Assembly: GCF_002242685.1 (NCBI RefSeq)
Contig: NZ_NBIM01000001.1
Location: 1 to 64,000 of the forward strand
Reading direction: 5' to 3'
DNA length: 64,000 nt
Source of the DNA: Oceanimonas doudoroffii
GTDB lineage: Bacteria; Pseudomonadota; Gammaproteobacteria; Enterobacterales; Aeromonadaceae
The notes under the pieces: model-generated
Told to the model about the DNA's origin: nothing
The model's database searches: none
What the model saw: only the letters and a program-made list of their open reading frames with translations
Made by a program: the position numbers and the translations under genes
Part shown: positions 1 through 9,291 of the stretch, piece after piece
How positions within the stretch are numbered: position 1 is the first letter of the stretch
Layout: each line of letters opens with the position of its first letter

Positions 1-45
1 CTTTTAATCAATTGGTCGCAGGTTCGAATCCTGCACGACCCACCA
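1..45 (+). tRNA. tRNA-Lys(UUU), 3' part only
   Basis: The window opens inside a tRNA. These bases are identical to the 3' 45 bases of the complete tRNA-Lys at 144-219: the anticodon loop with TTT, the variable region, the T arm, the acceptor strand and an encoded CCA. The 5' part lies before the window. Confidence 0.93.
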
Positions 46-51
46 GTTTCC

Positions 52-127
52 GGACGCTTAGCTCAGCCGGGAGAGCACCTCCCTTACAAGGAGGGGGTCA
101 CTGGTTCGATCCCAGTAGCGTCCACCA
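52..127 (+). tRNA. tRNA-Val(UAC)
   Basis: A 76-base cloverleaf. The acceptor arm GGACGCT pairs with AGCGTCC, the anticodon loop carries TAC, the T arm is CTGG-TTCGATC-CCAG, and the CCA end is encoded. It lies 6 bases after the first tRNA-Lys and 16 bases before the second, so the three are probably processed from one transcript. Confidence 0.95.
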
Positions 128-143
128 TTCTTGCCGTTTATAC

Positions 144-219
144 GGGTCGTTAGCTCAGTTGGTAGAGCAGTTGACTTTTAATCAATTGGTCGCAGGTTCG
201 AATCCTGCACGACCCACCA
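144..219 (+). tRNA. tRNA-Lys(UUU)
   Basis: A complete 76-base tRNA with acceptor GGGTCGT/ACGACCC, anticodon TTT and encoded CCA. As far as I recall it matches the E. coli tRNA-Lys sequence. It is the second Lys copy of a Lys-Val-Lys cluster. Confidence 0.97.
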
Positions 220-285
220 TTCCCTGCCGATTATTTCTTCCCTTCGTTATATTCTGTTTCGCTTTTTCATATTGTTAACATAGAT

Positions 286-314
286 TTGGGTTGCCTTCCC
301 TTCGGCGGTATAAT
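286..314 (+). promoter_or_regulatory. predicted sigma70 promoter of nadA
   Basis: A perfect TATAAT at 309-314 lies 17 bases after a weak -35 (TTGGGT, 286-291). Transcription would start near 321. That leaves only about 13 bases before the ATG at 334 but 34 before the ATG at 355, which favours the second start for nadA. Confidence 0.55.
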
Positions 315-354
315 GACCGCAGATTGTTATTGAATGGAGCACTGGCAAACCGCC

Positions 355-1416
355 ATGACTGAAGCTGTTGATATTGTCGAGTTTGACTATCCCTTTCCTC
401 CCAAGCCGGCCCCGCTCAGCGCGGAGCAGCAGAGTGCGCTGAAGGATGAAATCAAAACCCTGCTCAAGGCCCGCAACGCGGTACTGGTAGCCCATTATTA
501 CACCGATCCGGAAATTCAGGCCCTGGCCGAAGACACCGGCGGTTGCGTGGCCGACTCGCTGGAAATGGCGCGCTTTGGCAAGGAGCACGATGCCCAAACC
601 CTGATCGTGGCGGGGGTGCGCTTTATGGGGGAGACCTCCAAGATCCTGAGCCCGGAGAAAACCGTGCTGATGCCCACCCTGGAAGCGGAATGTTCCCTGG
701 ACCTGGGCTGCCCGGCCGATGAGTTCACCGCCTTCTGTGACGCGCACCCGGATCATACCGTGGTGGTGTATGCCAACACCTCGGCGGCGGTCAAGGCCCG
801 GGCCGACTGGGTGGTCACCTCCAGCATCGCCCTGGAAATTGTCGAGCATCTCGACAGTGAAGGCCACAAGATCATCTGGGCACCAGACCGACACCTGGGT
901 GCCTATATCGAGAAACAGACCGGCTGTGAAATGCTGCGCTGGCAGGGCGCCTGTATCGTGCATGACGAGTTTCGCGCCAAGGCCCTGAAGGAGCTGAAGG
1001 CCCAGAACCCGGATGCCGCCGTGCTGGTGCACCCGGAGTCTCCCCAGTCGGTGGTGGAGCTGGCCGATGCGGTAGGCTCGACCAGCCAGCTGATCCAGGC
1101 CGCAAAGGATCTGCCCCACAAGCGCCTGATCGTGGCCACCGACAAGGGCATCTTCTACAAGATGCAGCAGGCCTGTCCCGACAAGGAAATGGTGGAAGCG
1201 CCCACCGGCGGTAACGGCGCCACCTGCCGCAGCTGTGCCCACTGCCCCTGGATGGCGATGAACGGTCTGGTGGCCATTCGTGATGCCCTGAAGGAAGGCG
1301 GCGCAACCCACGAGATTCAGGTGGACGAAGACACTCGAATCAAGGCCATGATCCCCCTGGAGCGCATGCTCAATTTCGCCAAAGAGCTGAAAATGAAGGT
1401 CAAGGGCAACGCCTGA
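355..1416 (+). CDS. nadA: quinolinate synthase NadA
   Basis: Cytosolic [4Fe-4S] enzyme that condenses iminoaspartate (made by NadB) with dihydroxyacetone phosphate to give quinolinate, the precursor of NAD. The 353-residue product is collinear with E. coli NadA (347 residues). With the start at 355, the cysteines that would bind the cluster fall at 113, 200 and 297, the same numbers as the known E. coli ligands; 291 and 294 are further cysteines in the CRSCAHC motif. An in-frame ATG at 334 would add seven residues not seen in the family and lies very close to the predicted transcription start. It is apparently monocistronic and ends at a strong hairpin shared with convergent gapA. nadB is not in the window. 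Confidence 0.96.
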   Translation: MTEAVDIVEFDYPFPPKPAPLSAEQQSALKDEIKTLLKARNAVLVAHYYTDPEIQALAEDTGGCVADSLEMARFGKEHDAQTLIVAGVRFMGETSKILSPEKTVLMPTLEAECSLDLGCPADEFTAFCDAHPDHTVVVYANTSAAVKARADWVVTSSIALEIVEHLDSEGHKIIWAPDRHLGAYIEKQTGCEMLRWQGACIVHDEFRAKALKELKAQNPDAAVLVHPESPQSVVELADAVGSTSQLIQAAKDLPHKRLIVATDKGIFYKMQQACPDKEMVEAPTGGNGATCRSCAHCPWMAMNGLVAIRDALKEGGATHEIQVDEDTRIKAMIPLERMLNFAKELKMKVKGNA

Positions 1417-1428
1417 TCATGACGCAAT

Positions 1429-1461
1429 AAAAAGGCCGGCGCAGTGCGCCGGCCTTTTTTA
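1429..1461 (+). terminator. rho-independent terminator of nadA (bidirectional)
   Basis: The stem AAGGCCGGCGC / GCGCCGGCCTT with a 3-base loop is flanked by A and T runs on both sides. It can therefore stop both nadA and the convergent gapA. Confidence 0.9.
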
Positions 1462-1479
1462 TCTCGAGGGGCGGGAGAA

Positions 1480-2583
<1,104 letters not shown>

Positions 2584-2668
2584 TTAGATCATTATTTTTG
2601 AAATTTTATTTCACAAATGATACCTGGCTTTCAAAGCAGGACCGCCACAGGTGAAGTCTAACCAGGCA

Positions 2669-3475
2669 TCAGTAGGCGGCTCCCCCGTGCTGATAGCGGC
2701 CCTGTTGCAGTTGCCGAACAATGGCATCGGCCTGCTGGCGCAGCCTGGCCTGCTGGTCTTCATCGAAACGGACATGGGACGCCATTTGCCCCCAGTCCAC
2801 CTGCTGGCTGTCCTTCAGTTCTTTCATGATAGTGGTCCATATCCAGGCTTCCTGGTAGCGCTGCTGACTGACATAAAGCTCAACCAGTGTGCCCATCAAA
2901 TCCGCAGGTGGTTGTTCCCCGGCGGGCAGCAGAACCAGCGCCCGGTGCAGGGCTTGCTCGGTGGCTTCTGGATCCCGGTGGCGCACCAGTCGGGCCAGGG
3001 CCAGCTGCAGATCGGCCTGCTGCATGGCCGGGCGCTCGGCCTGAGCGATAAAGGCGTTACGTGCGGCCCGGTCGCCGTGGCGTTGCCAGCGCCACAGTTG
3101 CAGGTAGGGGTAGTCCGAGTCGGCGGTCTGCGCTTCCAGTCGCTCCAGTTCCTCGGTGATGTCGACAAGGGTTTCCACCTTGTCGTTCTTCCGCTCATGG
3201 CGCTTGGTGTATTCGATATCCAGCAGCGGATCCAGGCACTGGCGGTAGTCTTCCAGGCTGCTCATCAGCCGGTAGCGACCGGCATCGCCGGCGGCACCGG
3301 CCCGCTCGTAGCGGGCCTGCACCAGGGCATCTCGTTCTGCGTTGCACCAGCTGTCGCCGTGTAAATCGGCGCAGAACTGGGGAAAGCGAGTGCACAGGCC
3401 GCTGGTGCGATCCCGGTCACAGCCTGTCAATAAAAGTGCGCCCGCCAGCAGCAATAACGGGGGATTGATACTCAT
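2669..3475 (-). CDS. DUF2989-type lipoprotein
   Basis: Predicted lipoprotein of 268 residues. A hydrophobic signal ends in the lipobox LLTGC with the lipidated cysteine at residue 19. The rest is hydrophilic and helical, rich in Q, R and L, and reads like a TPR-style repeat protein. I place it in the DUF2989 family known from Vibrio and Shewanella, from memory of that family. The start at 3475 was chosen because it puts the signal peptide at the N terminus; a longer frame begins 17 codons upstream with no signal-like sequence. No clear ribosome site is visible. It is divergent from the second GAPDH gene. Function unknown. Confidence 0.7.
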   Translation of the reverse strand: MSINPPLLLLAGALLLTGCDRDRTSGLCTRFPQFCADLHGDSWCNAERDALVQARYERAGAAGDAGRYRLMSSLEDYRQCLDPLLDIEYTKRHERKNDKVETLVDITEELERLEAQTADSDYPYLQLWRWQRHGDRAARNAFIAQAERPAMQQADLQLALARLVRHRDPEATEQALHRALVLLPAGEQPPADLMGTLVELYVSQQRYQEAWIWTTIMKELKDSQQVDWGQMASHVRFDEDQQARLRQQADAIVRQLQQGRYQHGGAAY

Positions 3476-3628
3476 ATGAAGCTTTATGTGGTCGGCCTTG
3501 GTCTGGTAATCATACCCCCTATCCACTAAAATGGGCGCGCCTGAAAGTCCAAAAACGGCAACTTAAATGCCTGCCTGTTTTTGCTGTGAATACCAATAAC
3601 GGTTACGTGAATTAAAAGGATCCGGTCG

Positions 3629-5065
3629 ATGACCCATGAGAGTTACCTGTCCGCCTGGCAACAGAGCCAGGAACTGGCAGAGTCCATGCAGCCCCTGATT
3701 GGCAAACTGTATCGCAACCAGGGTGTGGAAACCTGCGTTTATGCCCGCCCCCTGCTGAATGCCTCTACCATCGATATTCTCAAGGCTCACCGTGTGGTGC
3801 GTCGTCACGAAGGCCAGCCGTTGCCGGTCAGCCAGAGCTACCCGGTGCTCAAGGCGCTGAGCGAGATGGAACTGGCTCCGGCCAGCATCGACCTGGGCAA
3901 GCTGGCGGTTCGCTACTGGAAGGAGCACCAGGACGAGTCCGGCCTGGCCGAGTTCCTCAAGGCCGAACTGGCCCCGGCCCTGAACAGCAATGCCGACGCC
4001 AAGCCCACCGATGTGGTGCTGTATGGCTTTGGCCGTATCGGCCGCCTGCTGGCCCGTCTGCTGATCGAGCGTGCCGGCAGCAATAACGGCATGCGCCTGC
4101 GTGGCATCGTGGTGCGTGGCAGTGGTGACGATCTGGAAAAGCGCGCCAGCCTGCTGCGTCGTGACTCCGTACACGGTCCTTTTAACGGCTCCATTGAAGT
4201 GGACGCCGAAAACAACGCCATTATCGCCAACGGCACCTACATTCAGGTGATCTACGCCAACAGTCCGGAAGAGATCGACTACACCCAGTACGGCATTCAC
4301 GATGCCCTGGTGGTCGACAACACCGGTAAATGGCGCGACGAAGCCGGCCTGGGCCTGCACCTCAAGGCCAAGGGGGCCGCCAAGGTGCTGCTGACCGCAC
4401 CGGGCAAGGGCGACATCAAGAACATCGTATTTGGCGTGAACGATCACATGATCGATGCCGAAGACCGCATCATGTCTGCCGCGTCCTGCACCACCAACGC
4501 CATCACCCCGGTGCTGAAGGCAGTCAGTGACACCTATGGCGTGAAGAACGGTCATGTGGAAACCGTGCACTCCTACACCAACGATCAGAACCTGATCGAC
4601 AACTACCACAAGGGCGATCGCCGTGGCCGCAGTGCCGCGCTGAACATGGTACTGACCAGCACCGGCGCCGCTTCTGCCGTGGCCAAGGCACTGCCCGAGC
4701 TGAAGGGCAAGCTGACCGGCAACGCCATTCGCGTTCCCACGCCGAACGTGTCCATGGCCGTGCTTAACCTGAACCTGGAAAAGGCCACCACCGCCGAAGA
4801 GCTGAACGACTACCTGCTGCAGGTGTCCCTGGACTCCCCGCTGCACAACCAGATCGACTTCAGCACCAGCAGCGAGCTGGTGTCTACCGACATGGTCGGC
4901 TCCCGCTTTGCCGGTATCGTTGACTCCCTGGCCACTATCGTCGACGGTGATCGCGCCGTACTGTACGTGTGGTACGACAACGAATTCGGTTACAGCTGCC
5001 AGGTGGTACGCGTAATGCAGAAAATGGCCGGCATCGAGCTGATGGATCTGCCCGCACGAGGCTGA
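3629..5065 (+). CDS. glyceraldehyde-3-phosphate dehydrogenase, long N-terminally extended type
   Basis: A 478-residue GAPDH of the kind found beside ordinary GapA in Vibrio, Shewanella and relatives. An extra helical N-terminal region of about 125 residues precedes the Rossmann motif GFGRIGR (133-139). The catalytic cysteine is Cys288 in SAASCTTN and the catalytic histidine is in ETVHSYTND, so it should be active. The cofactor preference and the role of the N-terminal region are not readable from sequence. It resembles the proteins annotated GapB in Shewanella, but I leave the symbol blank because gapB also denotes other enzymes. It is followed by its own terminator at 5089. Confidence 0.9.
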   Translation: MTHESYLSAWQQSQELAESMQPLIGKLYRNQGVETCVYARPLLNASTIDILKAHRVVRRHEGQPLPVSQSYPVLKALSEMELAPASIDLGKLAVRYWKEHQDESGLAEFLKAELAPALNSNADAKPTDVVLYGFGRIGRLLARLLIERAGSNNGMRLRGIVVRGSGDDLEKRASLLRRDSVHGPFNGSIEVDAENNAIIANGTYIQVIYANSPEEIDYTQYGIHDALVVDNTGKWRDEAGLGLHLKAKGAAKVLLTAPGKGDIKNIVFGVNDHMIDAEDRIMSAASCTTNAITPVLKAVSDTYGVKNGHVETVHSYTNDQNLIDNYHKGDRRGRSAALNMVLTSTGAASAVAKALPELKGKLTGNAIRVPTPNVSMAVLNLNLEKATTAEELNDYLLQVSLDSPLHNQIDFSTSSELVSTDMVGSRFAGIVDSLATIVDGDRAVLYVWYDNEFGYSCQVVRVMQKMAGIELMDLPARG

Positions 5066-5088
5066 TCGCATTTTTGCAAACCGGCAGT

Positions 5089-5121
5089 CAAAAAGGGGAG
5101 GCGCAAGCCGCCCCTTTTTTC
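5089..5121 (+). terminator. rho-independent terminator
   Basis: The stem GGGGAGGC / GCCGCCCC (one A-G mismatch, GCAA loop) is followed by six T residues, 24 bases after the long GAPDH gene. Confidence 0.85.
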
Positions 5122-5165
5122 GTTGGTGATGGTAAATTGGCATCATCTTTACAGGAGGAATTGTC

Positions 5166-5444
5166 ATGTCATCGTTTCAGCAAGCCATTGCCGCCATGCC
5201 CAAAGAAGTATATGAGCGGCTGAAAACCGCCGTGGAGCTGGGCAAGTGGCCCGATGGCTCTGTCCTGACCCCGGAGCAGAAGGAAAACAGCATGCAGGCG
5301 GTGCTGGCCTGGCAGGCCATGCACAACGACAACCCCGAGCACATGACCATTGGCAAGGGTGGCGAGCTGATCATGAAGTCCAAGTCCGAGCTGCGCCGCC
5401 AGTTTCGTGATGAAGAAGAGATCATGCGCAGCAAGCTGAACTGA
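5166..5444 (+). CDS. YeaC family (DUF1315) protein
   Basis: Small acidic cytosolic protein of 92 residues, collinear with E. coli YeaC (DUF1315). A strong ribosome site (AGGAGG, 5154-5159) lies 6 bases before the ATG. The conserved centre ([14 protein letters not shown]) and the charged C terminus are typical of the family. No biochemical function is known. It stands alone between a terminator and the heptamer repeat. Confidence 0.85.
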   Translation: MSSFQQAIAAMPKEVYERLKTAVELGKWPDGSVLTPEQKENSMQAVLAWQAMHNDNPEHMTIGKGGELIMKSKSELRRQFRDEEEIMRSKLN

Positions 5445-5479
5445 ACCTTGTATGCCCGGGCCCGTCCCGGGCAACCTTT

Positions 5480-5585
5480 CCCAATCCCCAATCCCCAATC
5501 CCCAATCCCCAATCCCCAATCCCCAATCCCCAATCCCCAATCCCCAATCCCCAATCCCCAATCCCCAATCCCCAATCCCCAGTCC
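5480..5585. repeat. heptanucleotide tandem repeat (CCCCAAT)n
   Basis: About 14 head-to-tail copies of CCCCAAT run from 5480, starting with a 6-base partial copy and ending with the variant CCCCAGT. The copies are otherwise perfect. On the minus strand this reads GGGGATT repeated, so every four units form a canonical G-quadruplex motif with 3-base loops. The unit is 7 bp, so every frame stays open through it, which produces fake repeat proteins on both strands. It lies between yeaC and the promoter of the photolyase operon. Confidence 0.97.
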
Positions 5586-5632
5586 CGATATTCAAACGTC
5601 TTGCCTTTACGTGTCACCGGCTGAAATTTTTC

Positions 5633-5710
5633 TTGTACAACCTTGATCAAATTGTACAACCAGCGCTAGAGTGAACTCAGTGGTTGTACAAAAGGGCTAA
5701 AAATGTACAA
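5633..5710 (+). promoter_or_regulatory. operator/promoter region of the photolyase operon: two pairs of TTGTACAA boxes
   Basis: Four 8-base boxes are visible: TTGTACAA at 5633-5640, 5652-5659 and 5684-5691, and ATGTACAA at 5703-5710. Boxes 1-2 and 3-4 have identical 19-base centre spacing (11-base spacer). A possible promoter, TTGATC (5643-5648) with 18 bases to TAGAGT (5667-5672), is interleaved with pair 1. Pair 2 covers the ribosome site (AAGGG, 5692-5696) and the start codon of the first gene. TGTACA-type paired sites are known for LitR/CarH-type MerR regulators in light-regulated Pseudomonas genes, and such a regulator is the second gene of this operon. Autoregulation is therefore likely (inference). 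Confidence 0.75.
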
Positions 5711-6656
5711 GTTTGATCCCCGCGTGATTAAAGTCGGTATCAGTGGCTGCCTGATGGGGCAGAAGGTCCGTTTCGACGGCGGTCACAAGCGTTCCAACTT
5801 CTGCACCGACGAGCTGGCCAAGTTTGTGGAGTTCGTGCCGGTGTGTCCGGAAATGGCCATCGGCCTGGGCACTCCCCGGCCCAGCATTCGCCTGATTGGC
5901 GGGGAAGGGGGAGTCATTGCCCAGACCGCCAAGGGGCAGGACGTGACCGAGGCACTGCGGGACTACGGTCGCCATATGGCGGCCCAGTTCGAGGGCCTGA
6001 GCGGTTATGTGCTGTGTGCCAAATCGCCCAGCTGCGGCATGGAGCGGGTGCGGGTCTACCACGAGAGCGGCAAGGGCAATGAGAAGGAAGGGGTCGGTCT
6101 CTATGCCGCCGAAATCATGCAGGCGCTGCCCCTGCTGCCCTGCGAGGAAGACGGCCGGCTCAACGATCCGATCTTGCGGGAAAACTTTGTCACCCGACTA
6201 TATACCCTGCACGACTGGCAGTGCCTGCTGCACAGGGGGATGACCCCGTCCCGGCTGATCGCCTTTCACAGCCGCTACAAGTACCTGCTGATGGCCCACC
6301 ACAGAGACGGTTACCAGGAGCTGGGCCGGCTGGTGGCGGACTTGTCGAGCGACCCGGAACAACGGGCGCAGGAATATATTTCCCGGTTGATGCAAACCCT
6401 GACCCGGCGGGCCAGCCGCAAGGGGCACACCAATGTGTTGCAGCACCTGCAGGGCTATTTCAAACGTCAGCTGAATGCTCGGCAGCGCCAGGAGCTGGCC
6501 GGCACCATTCACCAGTACCGGGAAGGCATTCTGCCGCTGCTGGCACCCATTACCCTGCTGCGTCACTACCTGGAGGAGTACCCCAACGATTACCTGCGTC
6601 AGCAGGTGTACCTCAATCCGCATCCGGAGGCATTGCGACTGCGTTATGGCATCTGA
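5703..6656 (+). CDS. DUF523-DUF1722 fusion protein (TudS/YbgA type)
   Basis: Two-domain protein of 317 residues. The N-terminal DUF523 domain (about 8-150) carries three cysteines in family motifs, Cys16 in SGCLMG, Cys48 in VCPE and Cys111 in SPSCG, which in the TudS thiouracil desulfidases hold a [4Fe-4S] cluster. The C-terminal domain (about 180-310) is DUF1722, the E. coli YbgA fold. Such fusions are common in proteobacteria, often next to a MerR regulator and a photolyase gene, as here. A desulfurase role on thiolated bases is plausible but not proven for this protein. First gene of the operon; its start codon lies inside the fourth TGTACA box. It overlaps merR by 11 bases. Confidence 0.88.
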   Translation: MYKFDPRVIKVGISGCLMGQKVRFDGGHKRSNFCTDELAKFVEFVPVCPEMAIGLGTPRPSIRLIGGEGGVIAQTAKGQDVTEALRDYGRHMAAQFEGLSGYVLCAKSPSCGMERVRVYHESGKGNEKEGVGLYAAEIMQALPLLPCEEDGRLNDPILRENFVTRLYTLHDWQCLLHRGMTPSRLIAFHSRYKYLLMAHHRDGYQELGRLVADLSSDPEQRAQEYISRLMQTLTRRASRKGHTNVLQHLQGYFKRQLNARQRQELAGTIHQYREGILPLLAPITLLRHYLEEYPNDYLRQQVYLNPHPEALRLRYGI

Positions 6657-7485
6657 GCCCCAGTACCCGATTCGGGAAGTGTCCCGTTTAACCGGTATCA
6701 ACCCGGTTACCCTGCGGGCCTGGCAGCGCCGCTACGGCCTGCTCAAGCCGGCGCGTACCGACAAGGGCCACCGGCTCTATTCCGACGATGATATTGCCCT
6801 GATCCGGCAAATTCTGCACTGGGTCGAGCAGGGGGTCAGCATCGGCCAGGTCAAGGGCCTGCTGAGCGATCCGCAGCCGGTGAAAGCCGGCTCCAACTGG
6901 GAGCAGGCGCTGCACCGGTTACTGACCGCAGCCTGTGAGCTGAACCTGGGCCGGCTGGAAGTGGAGCTGAACGAGCTGGCCAGCCTGTATCCGGCCGAGC
7001 TGCTGCTGCGTCATGTCATTGAACCCTGGCTGGCGGAGCTGGGCCGGCTGAATCGTCCCGATGACCAGCTGATTGAGCAAAGTGCGACCGCCCTGCTGGC
7101 CCGAGTATTCAGTCAGTTGCTGACCATCAAGTCCGGTCCGCGCATTGCCGTGGCCCGAGTGGGGGAAAGCCATGCCCTGAGCGGACTGCTGACCTGTTTT
7201 GAGTTGCAGGGGCTGGAATGCCGCAGCCTGGAACTGGGCCGCCTCGAGCCATTGCAACTGCCGCTGGCGGCCCAGCGGCTGAAATGCGACGCGCTGGTGG
7301 TGCAACTGGGCGGCGGCCTCACGCAAAGTTGGTTTGCGGAGCGGGCCCAATGCTGGCCCGAGCACAGCTTTTTTATCGGAGAGCTGGGGCGAATGTACGC
7401 CGATCAGGGCTGCCTCAGCCGGCCTCATGGCATCACCGTCAGTGAAATCGCGAGGAAGTACGATGCGACATTTGGTGTGGTTTAG
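6646..7485 (+). CDS. MerR-family regulator, LitR/CarH-like
   Basis: DNA-binding regulator of 279 residues. The N-terminal MerR winged helix (about 8-75) includes [14 protein letters not shown]. It is followed by a CarH-like helical domain (about 85-160) and a Rossmann-like B12-binding-type domain (about 165-279). The upper cobalamin motif W-x9-EH looks lost: the matching stretch reads G-R-L-N with Glu144-Gln145 after a shorter spacing. A His176 in GESHALSG could correspond to the lower axial ligand. It may thus be B12-independent or bind weakly. The start at 6646 gives the proper MerR N terminus; a longer frame upstream only overlaps the previous gene. The likely target is the paired TTGTACAA boxes at 5633-5710. 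Confidence 0.88.
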   Translation: MASEPQYPIREVSRLTGINPVTLRAWQRRYGLLKPARTDKGHRLYSDDDIALIRQILHWVEQGVSIGQVKGLLSDPQPVKAGSNWEQALHRLLTAACELNLGRLEVELNELASLYPAELLLRHVIEPWLAELGRLNRPDDQLIEQSATALLARVFSQLLTIKSGPRIAVARVGESHALSGLLTCFELQGLECRSLELGRLEPLQLPLAAQRLKCDALVVQLGGGLTQSWFAERAQCWPEHSFFIGELGRMYADQGCLSRPHGITVSEIARKYDATFGVV

Positions 7486-8872
7486 AAACGACCTGCGCCT
7501 GGCCGACAATCCGGCCCTGCATGCGGCCATGGACGAGGGTGAGCAGGTGCAGGCGCTCTATATCGACTGTCCGGGGCAGTGGCGGCAGCACGGCAACAGC
7601 CCCCTGCAGCGAGACTTTCTGCGCCGAAACCTGCAGGCCCTGAGTGAAGGCCTGGCCAGGCTGGGCGTCCCCCTTGAGCTGCTGGTGTGTGAACACTTTG
7701 ACGACGTGCCCGAGCGGCTTTCCGGCTGGATAAAAGAGCACGACATCGACGCCCTCTATGCCAACCGGGATATCGGCATTAACGAGCGCCGCCGCGACAA
7801 GGCGGTGCAGCAGGCCCTGAACATTCCCTGCCGGGTCTTTAACGGCGACTGCGTGATGAACCATGGCAGCATCACTACCCAGAGCGGTGACATGTACAAG
7901 GTGTTTACGCCCTTTTCCAAGGCCTGGCTGAGCGCGCTCAAGGCCCAGGGCTACCGGTTGTTGCCGGTGCCTGAGGCGCGGAACGACGCCTGTGATCCGG
8001 CCGATATTGCCCTTGCCGGGGACCTGCAAGACAGCGGCGCCTGGGACGCCGGCGAGCAGGCGGCAGGGCAGGCGCTGGCGCGGTTTTGCGCCGAGTATTT
8101 GCTCGATTACGGCGAGCAGCGTGATTTTCCGGCGGTGGAAGGCACCAGCCGGTTGTCACCTTATCTGGCCCTGGGGGTACTGTCCCCCAATCAGTGCCTG
8201 GCGGCCATCGAGAACGAGCTCGGCAGCTTGCCCCTGGGGCGGGGAGAGCGCGGCTTTGCCTGGCTGAACGAGATCATCTGGCGGGAGTTCTACCGCCACC
8301 TGCTGGTGGCCTTTCCCCATTTGTCGATGAACCGGGCCTTTAAGGAAGAAACCGAGGCTCTGCAGTGGAGCCATGACGAAGATGGTTTTGCCGCCTGGTG
8401 TGATGGTCGAACCGGTTATCCCCTGGTGGATGCCGCCATGCGCTGCCTAAAGGACACCGGCTGGATGCACAACCGGCTGCGCATGATAGTAGCCAGCTTT
8501 CTCACCAAGGATTTGCATATCGACTGGCGTCGGGGAGAAGCCTGGTTTATGGCCCGGCTTATCGACGGCGAGCTGGCCGCCAACAATGGCGGCTGGCAGT
8601 GGGCGGCGGGCACAGGTGCCGACGCGGCGCCTTATTTCCGCGTGTTTAACCCGGTGACCCAGAGCGAGCGCTTTGACCCGGACGGCGAGTTTATTCGCCG
8701 CTGGGTGCCGGAGCTGAAAAACGTGCCGGCCAAACACATTCACGCCCCCCACGACTGGCTGCGCAAGCAAGGGCGCGAGAGCGATTACGTGCCGCCCCTG
8801 GTGGATCACGCCCGCGCCCGTCAGCATGCCATTGCCATGTTTGACGCCCTAAAGGACGAGGAGGAGGCATGA
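7463..8872 (+). CDS. phrB: deoxyribodipyrimidine photo-lyase (class I CPD photolyase)
   Basis: Light-driven FAD enzyme that splits cyclobutane pyrimidine dimers in UV-damaged DNA. The 469-residue product is close to E. coli PhrB (472). The N-terminal antenna domain starts with [17 protein letters not shown]. The helical FAD domain holds the hallmark stretches [20 protein letters not shown] and the N-G-G-W-Q-W / [10 protein letters not shown] region. The ATG at 7463 has an AGGA site and overlaps merR by 23 bases, indicating translational coupling. Its place between a LitR-like regulator and lipid-modifying genes matches light-stress regulons in other proteobacteria. Confidence 0.97.
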   Translation: MRHLVWFRNDLRLADNPALHAAMDEGEQVQALYIDCPGQWRQHGNSPLQRDFLRRNLQALSEGLARLGVPLELLVCEHFDDVPERLSGWIKEHDIDALYANRDIGINERRRDKAVQQALNIPCRVFNGDCVMNHGSITTQSGDMYKVFTPFSKAWLSALKAQGYRLLPVPEARNDACDPADIALAGDLQDSGAWDAGEQAAGQALARFCAEYLLDYGEQRDFPAVEGTSRLSPYLALGVLSPNQCLAAIENELGSLPLGRGERGFAWLNEIIWREFYRHLLVAFPHLSMNRAFKEETEALQWSHDEDGFAAWCDGRTGYPLVDAAMRCLKDTGWMHNRLRMIVASFLTKDLHIDWRRGEAWFMARLIDGELAANNGGWQWAAGTGADAAPYFRVFNPVTQSERFDPDGEFIRRWVPELKNVPAKHIHAPHDWLRKQGRESDYVPPLVDHARARQHAIAMFDALKDEEEA

Positions 8873-9291
8873 GTCCCGCCCTGAGCGCCTTTTGTCGCCT
8901 GTACCGGCGCCTTTCCCCCGCTGAGCTGCAGGGTTTGCGTCATGTGTATTCAAAGGATGTGTTGTTTGCCGACCCGGCCCACGACATTCGTGGCATCGAG
9001 TCGCTGGTGGCCTATTTCGAAGGGCTGTTTACCCGGGTGCAGCAGTGCCGGTTCGACATTATTCAGGTGATGGAGCAGGACGGTGAAGCCTATGTGCGCT
9101 GGGAAATGCACTTTGTTCACCCCCGGCTCAATGGCGGCCGGCCGGTGACCGTGCCCGGGGTCAGCCATTTGTGTTTTGCCGACAGCATTTATTACCACAG
9201 AGACTTCTTTGATCTTGGCGCCATGCTTTATGAGCAGCTGCCGCTGCTGGGCAAGGGCATACGGGCATTGAAACGGAGGCTGAATTCATGA
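8869..9291 (+). CDS. NTF2-like / SnoaL-type protein
   Basis: A 140-residue cone-fold protein of the NTF2/SnoaL_2 type. An N-terminal helix pair precedes a pattern of beta strands with conserved aromatic and acidic positions ([20 protein letters not shown]). Members are either small-molecule enzymes or binding proteins, so the sequence does not fix a reaction. It shares ATGA with the end of phrB and the start of the SDR gene, so it is coupled to both. In similar clusters it accompanies the CFA-type gene, suggesting work on the same lipid (inference). Confidence 0.8.
   Translation: MSPALSAFCRLYRRLSPAELQGLRHVYSKDVLFADPAHDIRGIESLVAYFEGLFTRVQQCRFDIIQVMEQDGEAYVRWEMHFVHPRLNGGRPVTVPGVSHLCFADSIYYHRDFFDLGAMLYEQLPLLGKGIRALKRRLNS

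Noticed and set aside
12..278. An 88-residue reading frame at the window start
   Set aside because: It runs through three tRNA genes in sense orientation and has no independent support.
5480..5585. A CRISPR-like array
   Set aside because: The units are 7 bp and directly contiguous with no spacers, and there are no cas genes.
5169..5659. Open frames of 64 to 160 residues on both strands with repeated Gly-Ile-Gly-Asp-Trp-Gly-Leu units
   Set aside because: They come only from reading the 7-bp tandem repeat, which stays open in every frame, plus the antisense of yeaC. No ribosome site or family supports them.
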